Positions 54,510 through 62,568 of a DNA stretch of 62,654 nucleotides are shown piece after piece. Origin of the DNA: an uncultured Clostridia bacterium (lineage in GTDB: Bacteria > Bacillota > Clostridia > Christensenellales > Pumilibacteraceae); contig CAMUKG010000011.1 of the NCBI GenBank assembly GCA_947089425.1, forward strand, positions 1 through 62,654. Direction: 5' to 3'. Under the pieces are notes generated by a model. The model worked only from the letters and a program-made list of their open reading frames with translations, searched no databases and was not told the DNA's origin. A program made the translations under genes and the position numbers. Numbering within the stretch: the stretch's first letter is position 1; every line of letters begins with the position of its first letter.

Positions 54510-55070
54510 TTAAACCTCGTAGGTCTTTAAAATATCCATAGCCACTTCGGCGCGCGTTCGGCGCATATCCATAGCGCGCTTTTCTATGTGTTTGTGAGCC
54601 TGTTCTTCGGTAAAACCCATGTTTTGCATTAAAATGAGTTTCGCTCTGTTTATAAGCCGCATGTCGTCGAGCTTTTTAAGCAAGTCTCGCTTTTCTTCCA
54701 CAAGCCTCGCTATTCGCCTGTTTGTGGCGTGCACCATTTTAATCGCTTGAAACAAAGCCACGTGACTCAAAGGTTTGCCGAGCACTATTATTCCGTCGTC
54801 TTCGAGCCGCCTTGCAATATCGTCACGGTATAATCCCGCTTCGATTAAAATCACTCCGCCGCCGCGCGACGCAACCCCTCTCGCAAGTTCTCCGCATCCC
54901 GAAAAACTGTCGGCGTAAATTATTGTAAGACCGAAAGCCCTTTCGCTTGCCATTCGTTTCGCCGAAACGGCATCGAAAGCGAGGGCGATATTATCGGCGC
55001 CCGCCCGTTTTGCCGCCGACGCGAGCGCGGAAGATATTTGTTTGTTCGTCGCCACAATCAGCGCGTTCAT
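54510..55070 (-). CDS. ANTAR-domain RNA-binding regulator with degenerate receiver
   Basis: 186 residues. The N-terminal part (1-115) has a receiver-like fold ending in the conserved lysine region VLGKPLSHVALFQAI. The paired acidic residues expected at the start (LIVATNK instead of LIVDDD) are missing, and the phospho-acceptor site is unclear. A coiled coil follows, then an ANTAR domain (about 130-183, AKLILMQNMGFTEEQAHKHIEKRAMDMRRTR). ANTAR proteins bind paired hairpins in leader RNAs and prevent termination, often for nitrogen genes. Its neighbour is a glutamine synthetase homologue with a leader hairpin. Confidence 0.85.
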   Translation of the reverse strand: MNALIVATNKQISSALASAAKRAGADNIALAFDAVSAKRMASERAFGLTIIYADSFSGCGELARGVASRGGGVILIEAGLYRDDIARRLEDDGIIVLGKPLSHVALFQAIKMVHATNRRIARLVEEKRDLLKKLDDMRLINRAKLILMQNMGFTEEQAHKHIEKRAMDMRRTRAEVAMDILKTYEV

Positions 55071-55161
55071 TCGGCGTCTCCTTTATAGGACCAAACTGCT
55101 AAACCGCGCGGCGCCTTTGCCGAGCGCGATTTTTACACGCACACTCTTACTACGCTTTTTC

Positions 55162-56370
55162 TTACGTGTTTTTATTTTTTTGTTTGGCTCTGAGTTCGCG
55201 CACATACTCGGAAATAATAGCTTTGGGAAGCACCGAACACAGCCACTCCGATTTTTCGGCGCACGCGAGCGCGTCCGAAAGATTGCGTGGCAAATCGGAA
55301 ACTTCGACTTCGTCGCGCAATTTGAGCTTATTCTCTATTCCGTATACGCCCGCTTCGAGCAATAACGCGAACGCAAAGAACGGATTACACATGCAATCGG
55401 CGCTATTCACCTCTATACCGAGCCTACCGCCCGAATACGGCAACACTCTTATGCACGAAGCTTTGCCTCTACGCTTGCTGTCGTGCGCGGGGGCTCGAAG
55501 CTCGTCCAAAAGCACATAACTTTCGGCGGTGGAATACAGCACCGCAGTTATGTCGTTCGCTTTTGATAGCACACCTTCGGCAAACGAACCGAGAATTGCG
55601 GGCGACGCGGGTTTGTCGCCTATGCCGCGCAAATTCAGTGTGATTCTAAGCCCGCTCCCCGCGCTCTCGCCGAGCGGCTTGGGTTCGAACGTCGCATACA
55701 TTCCGTTAAGCCTGCACACGTTGCGCACCGCCGACTTAAAATAGAAAAAGTTTTTTGCGGCGCTCGAAGGCTCGGTGGGCATAAAGTCTATTTCGTTCTG
55801 ACCCGGTCCTTCCTCGTGATGGCTCGCGGTGGGAATAATGCCCATATCTTCGAGGTTAAGAATTATATCGCGACGAACGTTTTCGCCTTCGTCATACGGC
55901 GCGCAATCGAGGTAGCCCGCTCTATCTATCGGCGTATTTGTGGGGACTCCGTCGGAATCGAGTTTAAAAATATAGAATTCGCAATCGGTGGCTATCTCGC
56001 ACGAGAGCCCGAGCCTGTGCAGTTTTTGATTTGCCGAGTCGAGAAGATGCAACGTGTCGCCCTCATAAAAAGAGCCGTCCGGACGCTTTATATACGCGAG
56101 CAAACTGACTACTTCTCCCATTTGAGGACGCCACGGGAGCACCGAAAGCGTCTTCGGGTCGGGGAAAAGAAGCAGGTCGCCTACGCAGTTCGTAAAGCCC
56201 CGAACGGCCGCCGAGTTGAACAGGTATCCGTTTTCGAATATCAGCGGCAGTTGTTGCGACACGAGCGAAACGTTCTTATGCCGCCCGAACAAGTCGCAAA
56301 ACGTCAGCTTAACGAACTTGACGTCGTTTTCTTCAACGTATTGCAACACCTCTTTCGCAGTACACTTCAT
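55162..56370 (-). CDS. Glutamine synthetase homologue with altered active site
   Basis: 402 residues; ordinary GlnA has about 440-470. The overall type I fold is recognisable: DLFGRHKNVSL near the start, CEFYIFKLD (metal/substrate glutamate), and SHHEEGPGQNEIDF. However, the GSGMHxH segment is GSGLRITLNL, so the metal and ATP histidines are gone. The NRxAxIR segment reads RRGKASCIR, and the IExRxPD segment reads IEVNSAD, losing the arginine. Normal glutamine synthesis is therefore doubtful. It may be a regulatory relative or use another substrate. Promoter and leader hairpin lie upstream; an ANTAR gene follows after 91 bases. Confidence 0.75.
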   Translation of the reverse strand: MKCTAKEVLQYVEENDVKFVKLTFCDLFGRHKNVSLVSQQLPLIFENGYLFNSAAVRGFTNCVGDLLLFPDPKTLSVLPWRPQMGEVVSLLAYIKRPDGSFYEGDTLHLLDSANQKLHRLGLSCEIATDCEFYIFKLDSDGVPTNTPIDRAGYLDCAPYDEGENVRRDIILNLEDMGIIPTASHHEEGPGQNEIDFMPTEPSSAAKNFFYFKSAVRNVCRLNGMYATFEPKPLGESAGSGLRITLNLRGIGDKPASPAILGSFAEGVLSKANDITAVLYSTAESYVLLDELRAPAHDSKRRGKASCIRVLPYSGGRLGIEVNSADCMCNPFFAFALLLEAGVYGIENKLKLRDEVEVSDLPRNLSDALACAEKSEWLCSVLPKAIISEYVRELRAKQKNKNT

Positions 56371-56396
56371 ACGGCTCTCCTCTAAACATAAAACGT

Positions 56397-56430
56397 GCGT
56401 CCGTCGTTTTCCTCACAGCAAGACAGACGC
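56397..56430 (-). promoter_or_regulatory. Leader hairpin of the glutamine synthetase homologue
   Basis: On the minus strand GCGTCTGTC, a 16-base loop and GACGGACGC (nine pairs, one G-T), then ACGTTTT. It lies between the promoter and the ATG. A single strong hairpin with a short T run could be an ANTAR-controlled terminator, but the second hairpin and the hexaloop typical of ANTAR targets are not clear. Confidence 0.5.
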
Positions 56431-56455
56431 CTTTATATTTTTTCCAAACATATTT

Positions 56456-56484
56456 ATATTACTATAAACCGCTCGAAAAGTCAA
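56456..56484 (-). promoter_or_regulatory. Promoter of the glutamine synthetase homologue
   Basis: On the minus strand TTGACT (56479-56484), 17-bp spacer, TAATAT (56456-56461). Leader of about 80 bases. Confidence 0.65.
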
Positions 56485-56521
56485 TCAAACAGCTTAAAAT
56501 TATCATAATATAAAAAAGTAT

Positions 56522-56575
56522 TCCTACGCTTGTAGGATATTTGAAAAATCGCAAACATTTGTAGGAAAATATAAT
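56522..56575 (+). promoter_or_regulatory. Operator-like palindrome, half-site and -10 box upstream of the XRE gene
   Basis: TCCTACGCTTGTAGGA (56522-56537) is a palindrome with a four-base centre. TTTGTAGGAAA (56558-56568) repeats one half 29 bp further on and abuts TATAAT (56570-56575). The -35 is weak, as in an autoregulated or activator-dependent promoter. A related CCTATTTGTAGG lies in the 6S-like RNA promoter. Confidence 0.55.
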
Positions 56576-56611
56576 ATATAACCGCATACTATCTTTAAGG
56601 AGAGCGAGCAA

Positions 56612-56836
56612 ATGAAAATTCCCGAAATCAAATTTACCGAAAGATTCAAAGAATTTATGACTCAAAACAACTTGACGATACGGCAAGTGGAACAGGAAAC
56701 GGAAATTCCCAACCAAACGCTTTCGGCATGGCTCACGGGCACTCGTATTCCAAACGCCTATTCGCTTTGCATTTTAGCCGACTACATGGGTTGTTCGGTC
56801 GATTATCTTTTGGGTAGAGTAGACGACGAATTTTAA
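56612..56836 (+). CDS. Small XRE-family HTH regulator
   Basis: 74 residues, essentially one lambda-repressor-like HTH: FTERFKEFMTQNNLTIRQVEQETEIPNQTLSAWLTGTRIPNAYSLCILADYMGCSVDYLLGR. No other domain. AAGGAG precedes the ATG. Likely autoregulated through the palindrome upstream; targets unknown. Divergent from the glutamine synthetase homologue and followed by a terminator. Confidence 0.88.
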   Translation: MKIPEIKFTERFKEFMTQNNLTIRQVEQETEIPNQTLSAWLTGTRIPNAYSLCILADYMGCSVDYLLGRVDDEF

Positions 56837-56843
56837 CGAAAAA

Positions 56844-56866
56844 GCCCCGCTGATGCGAGGCTAAAT
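56844..56866. terminator. Hairpin between convergent XRE gene and phosphoglucomutase
   Basis: AGCC..GC, loop TGAT, GC..GGCT with two mismatched bases, T-rich downstream on the plus strand and T-rich (TTTTTCG) on the minus strand. Confidence 0.6.
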
Positions 56867-56881
56867 TTTCTATTTATGCTT

Positions 56882-58540
56882 TTACGCGAAAATCTTATCC
56901 ACCTGTTCGAAAACCGCTTTGAAAATCTTTTCGTTTTCTTCGGGCGTGGAAGCGGCGGTAATATAAAGCTTTATGAGCGGTTCGGTGCCCGACGGACGCA
57001 CAATCAATTTGCTGCCGTTTTCGGCCTCGAAAGACAGCACGTTCGACTTAGGCAAATCCGCTTCGGTTTGCGTTAAGTAATCAACCGTTTTCACTATTTT
57101 GCTATTTCCGAGTTTAGAGGGCAAACGTTTGCGCAAGTCGGAAAGCAACGCCGTCATTTTTGCGTTTCCTTCCGCTCCCGGATATTCGTAAGACTTCAAT
57201 TTATGTTCGTAGGTGCCGAACTTTGCGTAAAGCTCTTCTATGCGGTCAACGAGCGTTTTTCCCTCTTTAAGATAGTGAGCAGTCATTTCGGCAACCAACA
57301 TGCTCGCCACGACCGCGTCTTTATCGCGCACGTAACTGCCCGAAAGATACCCATAGCTCTCTTCGAAACCGAGCACGAAACGGTTCTGCTCCCCTTTGCT
57401 TTCGAGCATTCCTATTATGCCGCCTATATATTTAAAGCCGGTGAGCACGCTGTAAAACTCGGCTCCGTATTCCTTAGCAACCTTTTCGGCAAGTCCCGTA
57501 GACACTATTGTGGAAACAATTACCGGTCTCGCGGGAAGAGTGCCGTTTTTCTTTTTGCAACTTAAAATATAGTCGGTGAGAAGCACGCCTATTTCGTTGC
57601 CCGTCATAAGCCTATAACTTCCTTTATGGCGCACGGCGGTGCCTATTCTGTCGGCGTCGGGGTCGGTGGCAATCAAAATGTCGCTTCCCTTTTGCTCGGC
57701 GAGCGCAAGCCCGAGTTTTAGCGCTTCCGCCTTTTCGGGATTGGGATAAGAACAAGTCGTAAAGTTGCCGTCGGGCATAGACTGCTCGGCAACCACGTCT
57801 ATCTGCTCCACTCCCGCCCTGCGCAAAATTTCGGGAACGAGTTTGTAGCCCGTGCCGTTAAGCGGAGAATATGCAACTTTGAGCCCTTTCGCCGAACCCG
57901 TAGACTGCGCGGCAACGCAAGACAGATATTTCTCGGTAATTTCATCAGGGGCGTATTCCACCTCGCCCCGCTTTAAATAAGTTTCGAACGATTCCGTTTT
58001 AACGTCGAACGGCTCAACCTTATTTATATATTCAATCATTTCTTTGGCGGGTTCGTCGGTTAGCTGGCATCCGTCCGAGCCGTACACCTTATAGCCGTTA
58101 TATTTAGCGGGATTGTGGCTAGCCGTAATCATAACGCCTATGTCGGCGCCCGTTTCGCGCGTTAGAAACGACAAAAACGGAGTGGGCATGAGTTCGCGCG
58201 TGACAATCGCTTTAATTCCGTTCGCCGCCATAACGCAAGCAACCTTTTCTTTAAACAAATCGGAATTTATACGACTGTCGCACGAAACCGCAACTTTTTT
58301 TTGCCCGCAAGCGCGCATACGCTCGGCTATTCCCTGCGTAACTTTCGCTATCGTTAAAACGTTTAGGCAGTTAGTGCCCGCGCCCAACTCTCCGCGCAAG
58401 CCGCCGGTGCCGAATTCCAAATCTTTATAAAAAGCGTTTTCGATTGCTCTCGGATTGCTTTTCATCGCTTCGAGCTGCCTTTTTAATTGCTCGTCGGTTA
58501 CTCGCTTGCACCAAATTTCATATTTCTCGATTGCGTTCAT
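56882..58540 (-). CDS. pgcA: Phosphoglucomutase/phosphomannomutase (PgcA type)
   Basis: 552 residues, alpha-D-phosphohexomutase. The phosphoserine loop is MITASHNPAKYNGYKVYG (about 134-151), the metal loop IATDPDADRIGTAVR (about 294-308), the sugar loop GFEESYGYL (about 396-404) and the phosphate loop RPSGTEPLIKLYI (about 512-524). FGTGGLRGELGAGTN at the start is typical of the long PgcA group. It begins 42 bases after the ABC exporter gene. Confidence 0.94.
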   Translation of the reverse strand: MNAIEKYEIWCKRVTDEQLKRQLEAMKSNPRAIENAFYKDLEFGTGGLRGELGAGTNCLNVLTIAKVTQGIAERMRACGQKKVAVSCDSRINSDLFKEKVACVMAANGIKAIVTRELMPTPFLSFLTRETGADIGVMITASHNPAKYNGYKVYGSDGCQLTDEPAKEMIEYINKVEPFDVKTESFETYLKRGEVEYAPDEITEKYLSCVAAQSTGSAKGLKVAYSPLNGTGYKLVPEILRRAGVEQIDVVAEQSMPDGNFTTCSYPNPEKAEALKLGLALAEQKGSDILIATDPDADRIGTAVRHKGSYRLMTGNEIGVLLTDYILSCKKKNGTLPARPVIVSTIVSTGLAEKVAKEYGAEFYSVLTGFKYIGGIIGMLESKGEQNRFVLGFEESYGYLSGSYVRDKDAVVASMLVAEMTAHYLKEGKTLVDRIEELYAKFGTYEHKLKSYEYPGAEGNAKMTALLSDLRKRLPSKLGNSKIVKTVDYLTQTEADLPKSNVLSFEAENGSKLIVRPSGTEPLIKLYITAASTPEENEKIFKAVFEQVDKIFA

Positions 58541-58582
58541 GTTTATGTCCTCCCTTTTATGTTTATAAACAAACGACTTATT

Positions 58583-60334
58583 CTATGCCGTTTCTTCATA
58601 CAGCGTGTAAAGCGACTTATAAAGCCCGTCTTTATTGATAAGCTCGGAATGAGTGCCGCTCTCCTCTATTCCGTTTTCGGTTATAACGTGAATTACGTCG
58701 GCGTTGCGCACCGTTGTGAGTCTGTGCGCGATAATTATGCTCGTTCTGTTTTTGCACAACTCGCCAAGCGACTTTTGCACAAGACGCTCGCTTTCGTTGT
58801 CGAGCGCGCTCGTGGCTTCGTCGAGAATGAGAATTGGCGGATTTTTGAGGAACAATCGCGCTATGCTTATGCGTTGCTTTTGCCCGCCCGAAAGCCTCAC
58901 GCCCCGTTCGCCGCAAGGCGTGTCGTAGCCGTTTTCAAGCTTTTCTATAAAATCGTGCGCGCCCGCCGCCTTAGCTGCCGCGACGATTTCTTCGAAAGCG
59001 GCGTTCGGTTTTCCGTACAAAATATTTTCTTTCACGGTTCCGTTAAAAAGATAAACGTTTTGTTGCACTATTCCCACGTTTTTACGCAATTCGCCGAGCG
59101 ATATTTCGGTTACGGGTGTGCCGCCGATTGTAACAGCGCCGCCTTGCACGTCGTAAAGGCGCGGAATAAGATTTACGATTGTGGTTTTGCCCGCGCCGCT
59201 CGGACCCACAAGAGCCGCGCTCGTGCCGCTTTTTATGCAAAGGTCGAGCTTGCTCAAAACGTCTTTTCCCTCTTCTGTATACGAAAACGTAACGCCCCTA
59301 AGTTCGATATCGCCGCCGTAATCCACGTTAGACGTAGGCGAAGAAGGCTCCGAAAGTTCTACGGGAACGTCCATAATTTCGATAAAGCGGTTAAAGCCCG
59401 ATTTGCCCGTTTGAAACTGCTCTATATACGTTATTATAGTGTCTATCGACGAATAGAGCGTTTGCACAAACAGGACGTACGTCATGAGGTCTACCCAGTT
59501 AAGCCCGCCTATGCCTTTTGAAATAAACAACGTGCCCGCCACTATCGTTATAATATAAAGCAATCCCGTAGAGAGAGTAACCTCGCTGAAAAACAGTCCC
59601 ATAACTTTATACGAGCGTTTCTTTATATCAACGAATTCTTTGTTGTCGCGCTCGAACTTTTGCATTTCAACGTTTTCGTTGGCAAACGAGCGCACAACCG
59701 AAATGCCCGAAAGCGAATCCTCGATGTTGGAATTTATTTCTCCCACCTTTTTGCGCCGCGCCCGAAAATTCTCGTCGAGTTTTCCGTTAAGCACAAACGC
59801 AAGCAAAACGAACAACGGCATAGTCGCGAAAATAATCAAAGTGAGCTTCACGTTGATAAACATGAGGTACACGAAAATTCCTATAATGCGCACCGACGCG
59901 ATAAACAGCTCTTCGGGGCAATGATGCGAAAATTCGGTTATGTCGAAAAGGTCGTTATTCACCCTGCTCATAAGGTCGCCGACCTTGTTTTTGTCGTAGA
60001 ACGACGCGGGCAAAACCATGAGCTTGCCGTAAAGTTCGCGGCGCAAATCGGCTTCGAATTTCGTGCCCATAATATGGCCTACGGTAATCATAAAATATCT
60101 GCACGCCGTCTCTATGAGCTTTACGCCGAGCATAATTGCCCCCACGCTCAAAACGACCGAGATGCGCACTCCGCCCGCCGCCTCGAATCTTCCGAGCAAC
60201 TCGCGCACGAGCACGGGAAAAGCAAGCCCCGCAACAGAATATAAAAGAGCGCACAGCAAATCGAGCGCAAGCGTACCTTTGTACGGCGCGTAATAAGGAA
60301 TAAATCTTTTAATGAAGCCCTTTTTGTTTTTCAA
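58583..60334 (-). CDS. ABC exporter half-transporter (membrane-ATPase fusion)
   Basis: 583 residues. A six-helix membrane domain (about 15-310) and a C-terminal ATPase. In the ATPase are Walker A GPSGAGKTTIVNLIPRLY (about 371-388), Q-loop NVGIVQQNVYLF, signature VRLSGGQKQRISIARL (about 477-492), Walker B PPILILDEATSALD and switch IIAHRLTTV. It would work as a dimer; cargo unknown (lipid, drug or peptide). The predicted start is TTG with only a weak ribosome site, so the N-terminus is uncertain by a few residues. Its own promoter lies at 60413-60442. Confidence 0.92.
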   Translation of the reverse strand: MKNKKGFIKRFIPYYAPYKGTLALDLLCALLYSVAGLAFPVLVRELLGRFEAAGGVRISVVLSVGAIMLGVKLIETACRYFMITVGHIMGTKFEADLRRELYGKLMVLPASFYDKNKVGDLMSRVNNDLFDITEFSHHCPEELFIASVRIIGIFVYLMFINVKLTLIIFATMPLFVLLAFVLNGKLDENFRARRKKVGEINSNIEDSLSGISVVRSFANENVEMQKFERDNKEFVDIKKRSYKVMGLFFSEVTLSTGLLYIITIVAGTLFISKGIGGLNWVDLMTYVLFVQTLYSSIDTIITYIEQFQTGKSGFNRFIEIMDVPVELSEPSSPTSNVDYGGDIELRGVTFSYTEEGKDVLSKLDLCIKSGTSAALVGPSGAGKTTIVNLIPRLYDVQGGAVTIGGTPVTEISLGELRKNVGIVQQNVYLFNGTVKENILYGKPNAAFEEIVAAAKAAGAHDFIEKLENGYDTPCGERGVRLSGGQKQRISIARLFLKNPPILILDEATSALDNESERLVQKSLGELCKNRTSIIIAHRLTTVRNADVIHVITENGIEESGTHSELINKDGLYKSLYTLYEETA

Positions 60335-60412
60335 AGATTTTATGCCCGCTTAACGTATTTTAAACGACATTATTCGGCGAATTTTTAATTCGCGTTTGCC
60401 GTTTGTGCTTTC

Positions 60413-60442
60413 AGTATACACCATAAAAAAGCGGTTTGTCAA
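60413..60442 (-). promoter_or_regulatory. Promoter of the ABC exporter-pgcA unit
   Basis: On the minus strand TTGACA (60437-60442), 18-bp spacer, TATACT (60413-60418). Confidence 0.75.
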
Positions 60443-60451
60443 GGCAACCGA

Positions 60452-60730
60452 TTAAAACGCAAGTAAACAAACGAGCAATGCGGCAATTATATCCAAAACG
60501 GCAAAAACGTACACCGCGATAAATTTCGGTTTTCTGATTTTATGGCGGAATACAAGCATTGCGAGCATTCCGCCCACTCCGCCGAACAAAAGCGCAAGCG
60601 TTATAAGGCACGCCTCGCTTATGCGCCAACTGCCGAGCACAGCTTTTAGTTTATCCACCCCGTAAACGGCGAACACGCACAAATTCCAAACGCCTAAAAT
60701 TAGCAAAAACCAAAACATAGCGTTCACCAA
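60452..60730 (-). CDS. DUF1294 family small membrane protein
   Basis: 92 residues with three helices. Family features FAVYGVDKLKAVLGSWRISE (about 20-39), LLFGGVGGMLAMLVFRHKIRKPKF (about 48-71). Function unknown. The start overlaps the end of the preceding 62-residue gene by seven bases; a second ATG four codons in is possible. Confidence 0.82.
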   Translation of the reverse strand: MVNAMFWFLLILGVWNLCVFAVYGVDKLKAVLGSWRISEACLITLALLFGGVGGMLAMLVFRHKIRKPKFIAVYVFAVLDIIAALLVCLLAF

Positions 60731-60912
60731 TCTTGCTTTTTGAGCGACTGCGATTTAACGTCGTCGTAAAAATCGAAATATTTTTTCTTTAACGCATCGA
60801 GTTCTTCAAGCTTATAGCCGAGCATTTCTTCGAGCTCTTGCGGAGAAAAGTCAGACATTGAAACTTCCCCGTCATACTCCTCGAAAAGCCGCATTAAATC
60901 TCTTTCGGTCAT
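60724..60912 (-). CDS. Small acidic protein of unknown function
   Basis: 62 residues, highly charged and predicted helical (TERDLMRLFEEYDGEVSMSD..., LEEMLGYKLEELDALKKKYFD). No known domain. It has a near-consensus promoter and a GAAAGGAAG ribosome site, and is coupled to the DUF1294 gene, so it is probably real. Confidence 0.65.
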   Translation of the reverse strand: MTERDLMRLFEEYDGEVSMSDFSPQELEEMLGYKLEELDALKKKYFDFYDDVKSQSLKKQDW

Positions 60913-60946
60913 AAAATAAAAACTTCCTTTCGCTTATTCCGAAAGA

Positions 60947-60976
60947 ATTATAGCACGAACGACAACGCATTGTCAA
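60947..60976 (-). promoter_or_regulatory. Promoter of the 62-residue protein/DUF1294 unit
   Basis: On the minus strand TTGACA (60971-60976), 18-bp spacer, TATAAT (60947-60952): both hexamers match the consensus. Confidence 0.8.
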
Positions 60977-61054
60977 ATATGCCGACGATACCAAACTATA
61001 TAAACAGCGCCGACTTGTTTCGGCGTTCGACGGCGTTGTTCGTTAATATTTTTG

Positions 61055-61702
61055 CTACCATATAAAATTCGCTTTGGCTTCTTCTCCGTTGTCGATAAGA
61101 ATATCTTGCGCGGTCATAGAACGATTTACAACGGTTACGAAATACGCCCATTCGGCGATTTCTTCTGGTTCCGCCCATTTCGGCAAAAGAGTTTCGTTCA
61201 TGATTTTTTTCCAAAGCGATTTATCGTTCATTACGCGCTCGTTGAGCTCGGTTTTTACTCCGCCCGGCGAAAGTGCATTTGCGGTTGCGCCGTATTGCGC
61301 CACTCTTAACGCAACGTTTTTCATATACGCCACCATGCCGCCCTTGCTTGCCGCATATTCGGGAAACTCCGCCCCCGTCCGCGCGCTAGAAGAGGCAATA
61401 AACAACACGCTTTTAATATTTTTTCGAAAAGCGTATTTCTCGGTTACACGTATGCTTCCTTTTAGGTTCACGTCTATATCGCGTCCCGAATCTTGCACGC
61501 CCGCATTATTTATTAAAATTTCGACGTCGCCGAGTTTGGGAAGTTCGCCCGAAACAATGTCCGTTCGAGTGTGAAAATAGTTTGAGTTTTCGAGCGACGC
61601 GGGCAAAACGTCTATTCCGAACACCTCGTGTCCGCACGACAAAAATTTTTCGGCAATCGCCTTTCCTATTCCTTTACTCGTTCCCGTGATTATCGTTTTC
61701 AT
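61055..61702 (-). CDS. Short-chain dehydrogenase/reductase
   Basis: 215 residues. NAD(P) motif TGTSKGIGKAIAEKF (about 7-21), NNAGVQD (about 65-71), catalytic Ser in FIASSSARTG (about 102-108) and YxxxK as YAASKGGMV (about 116-120). Substrate not predictable. AAGGAG precedes the ATG. It overlaps the 3' end of the VUT transporter gene by 29 bases. Confidence 0.88.
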   Translation of the reverse strand: MKTIITGTSKGIGKAIAEKFLSCGHEVFGIDVLPASLENSNYFHTRTDIVSGELPKLGDVEILINNAGVQDSGRDIDVNLKGSIRVTEKYAFRKNIKSVLFIASSSARTGAEFPEYAASKGGMVAYMKNVALRVAQYGATANALSPGGVKTELNERVMNDKSLWKKIMNETLLPKWAEPEEIAEWAYFVTVVNRSMTAQDILIDNGEEAKANFIW

Positions 61703-62453
61703 TCGCGCTCTCCTTTTGCCTTAAATCAAAATATTCTTTCCCTACGCAATTTTTTTTCCAACGCCGAGTTATTGCAAAGCCGGGATAGAAAAATACGGCT
61801 TCGCACAAAAGTTCGACGAGCATACCCGTAGCCGCGCAAGTGAGGCATTGCACGATAGTCCAACCGAAGAAAAAGTGACTTACAATGAGCGCGAACGTTA
61901 AATTATCGACAAATTGCCCGACTGCCGTCGAAACGTAAGAGCGCAAAACGTAAGCCCCGAGTCCGTCCGGATTTTTTTTAAACAACTTTCCTATTCCGAA
62001 GTTGGAAATATTATTTACTATTGCCGACACAAAAAACGCTACCGTGCTTCCAAAAACGACGTACCACGTTCCTCCGAACGTTCCGTTCAAAGCGTCGTTT
62101 ATTACCCCCTCGCTCCCTTCGACGTAAGCCTCTCCCCACATTCCGGGAATAACGCTTCCTATAAATAAGAGCAAACAGAAGAAAAGATTTACCGAAATCG
62201 CAAGAACGGTAAACTGCGTGGCGGCTTTCGGTCCGAAATGCTTTGTTAAAATATCCATAGTGAAAAACGCAAACCACGACACTATAATGCCGCAATCGCA
62301 CGCCAACCAACTAACGGGAATATCGATGCTCTTGTTCGCCAACAGATTCATAGAGAACACCGACATAACGAATAGCACGACTACAAGCGACGGAACACTT
62401 TTCATAAGAGCGCAAAACTCGCTCCATTCTTTTTTAATTCTTTGTTTTAACAT
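61674..62453 (-). CDS. VUT family transporter (queuosine precursor transporter-like)
   Basis: 259 residues from ATG 62453 with GAGGAG upstream; a TTG 15 codons earlier is not needed. Six or so membrane helices, with DCGIIVSWFAFFTMDILTKHFGPKAA (about 53-78), NNISNFGIGKLFKKN (about 146-160) and SYVSTAVGQFVDNLTFALI (about 173-191) typical of the VUT/YhhQ group. Known members carry 7-deazaguanine precursors for tRNA queuosine, but some may carry other vitamins. Confidence 0.8.
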   Translation of the reverse strand: MLKQRIKKEWSEFCALMKSVPSLVVVLFVMSVFSMNLLANKSIDIPVSWLACDCGIIVSWFAFFTMDILTKHFGPKAATQFTVLAISVNLFFCLLLFIGSVIPGMWGEAYVEGSEGVINDALNGTFGGTWYVVFGSTVAFFVSAIVNNISNFGIGKLFKKNPDGLGAYVLRSYVSTAVGQFVDNLTFALIVSHFFFGWTIVQCLTCAATGMLVELLCEAVFFYPGFAITRRWKKNCVGKEYFDLRQKESANENDNHGNE

Positions 62454-62568
62454 AAACTCCTCGCGTTCTCGCCAACCGTAAATACATTCCACAAACAAAA
62501 AGGGCGCAATGCACCCACCCTTTCCATAGTTTTGTTTATAGACAGGATGGTTTCGAACTGTCTGTTTT

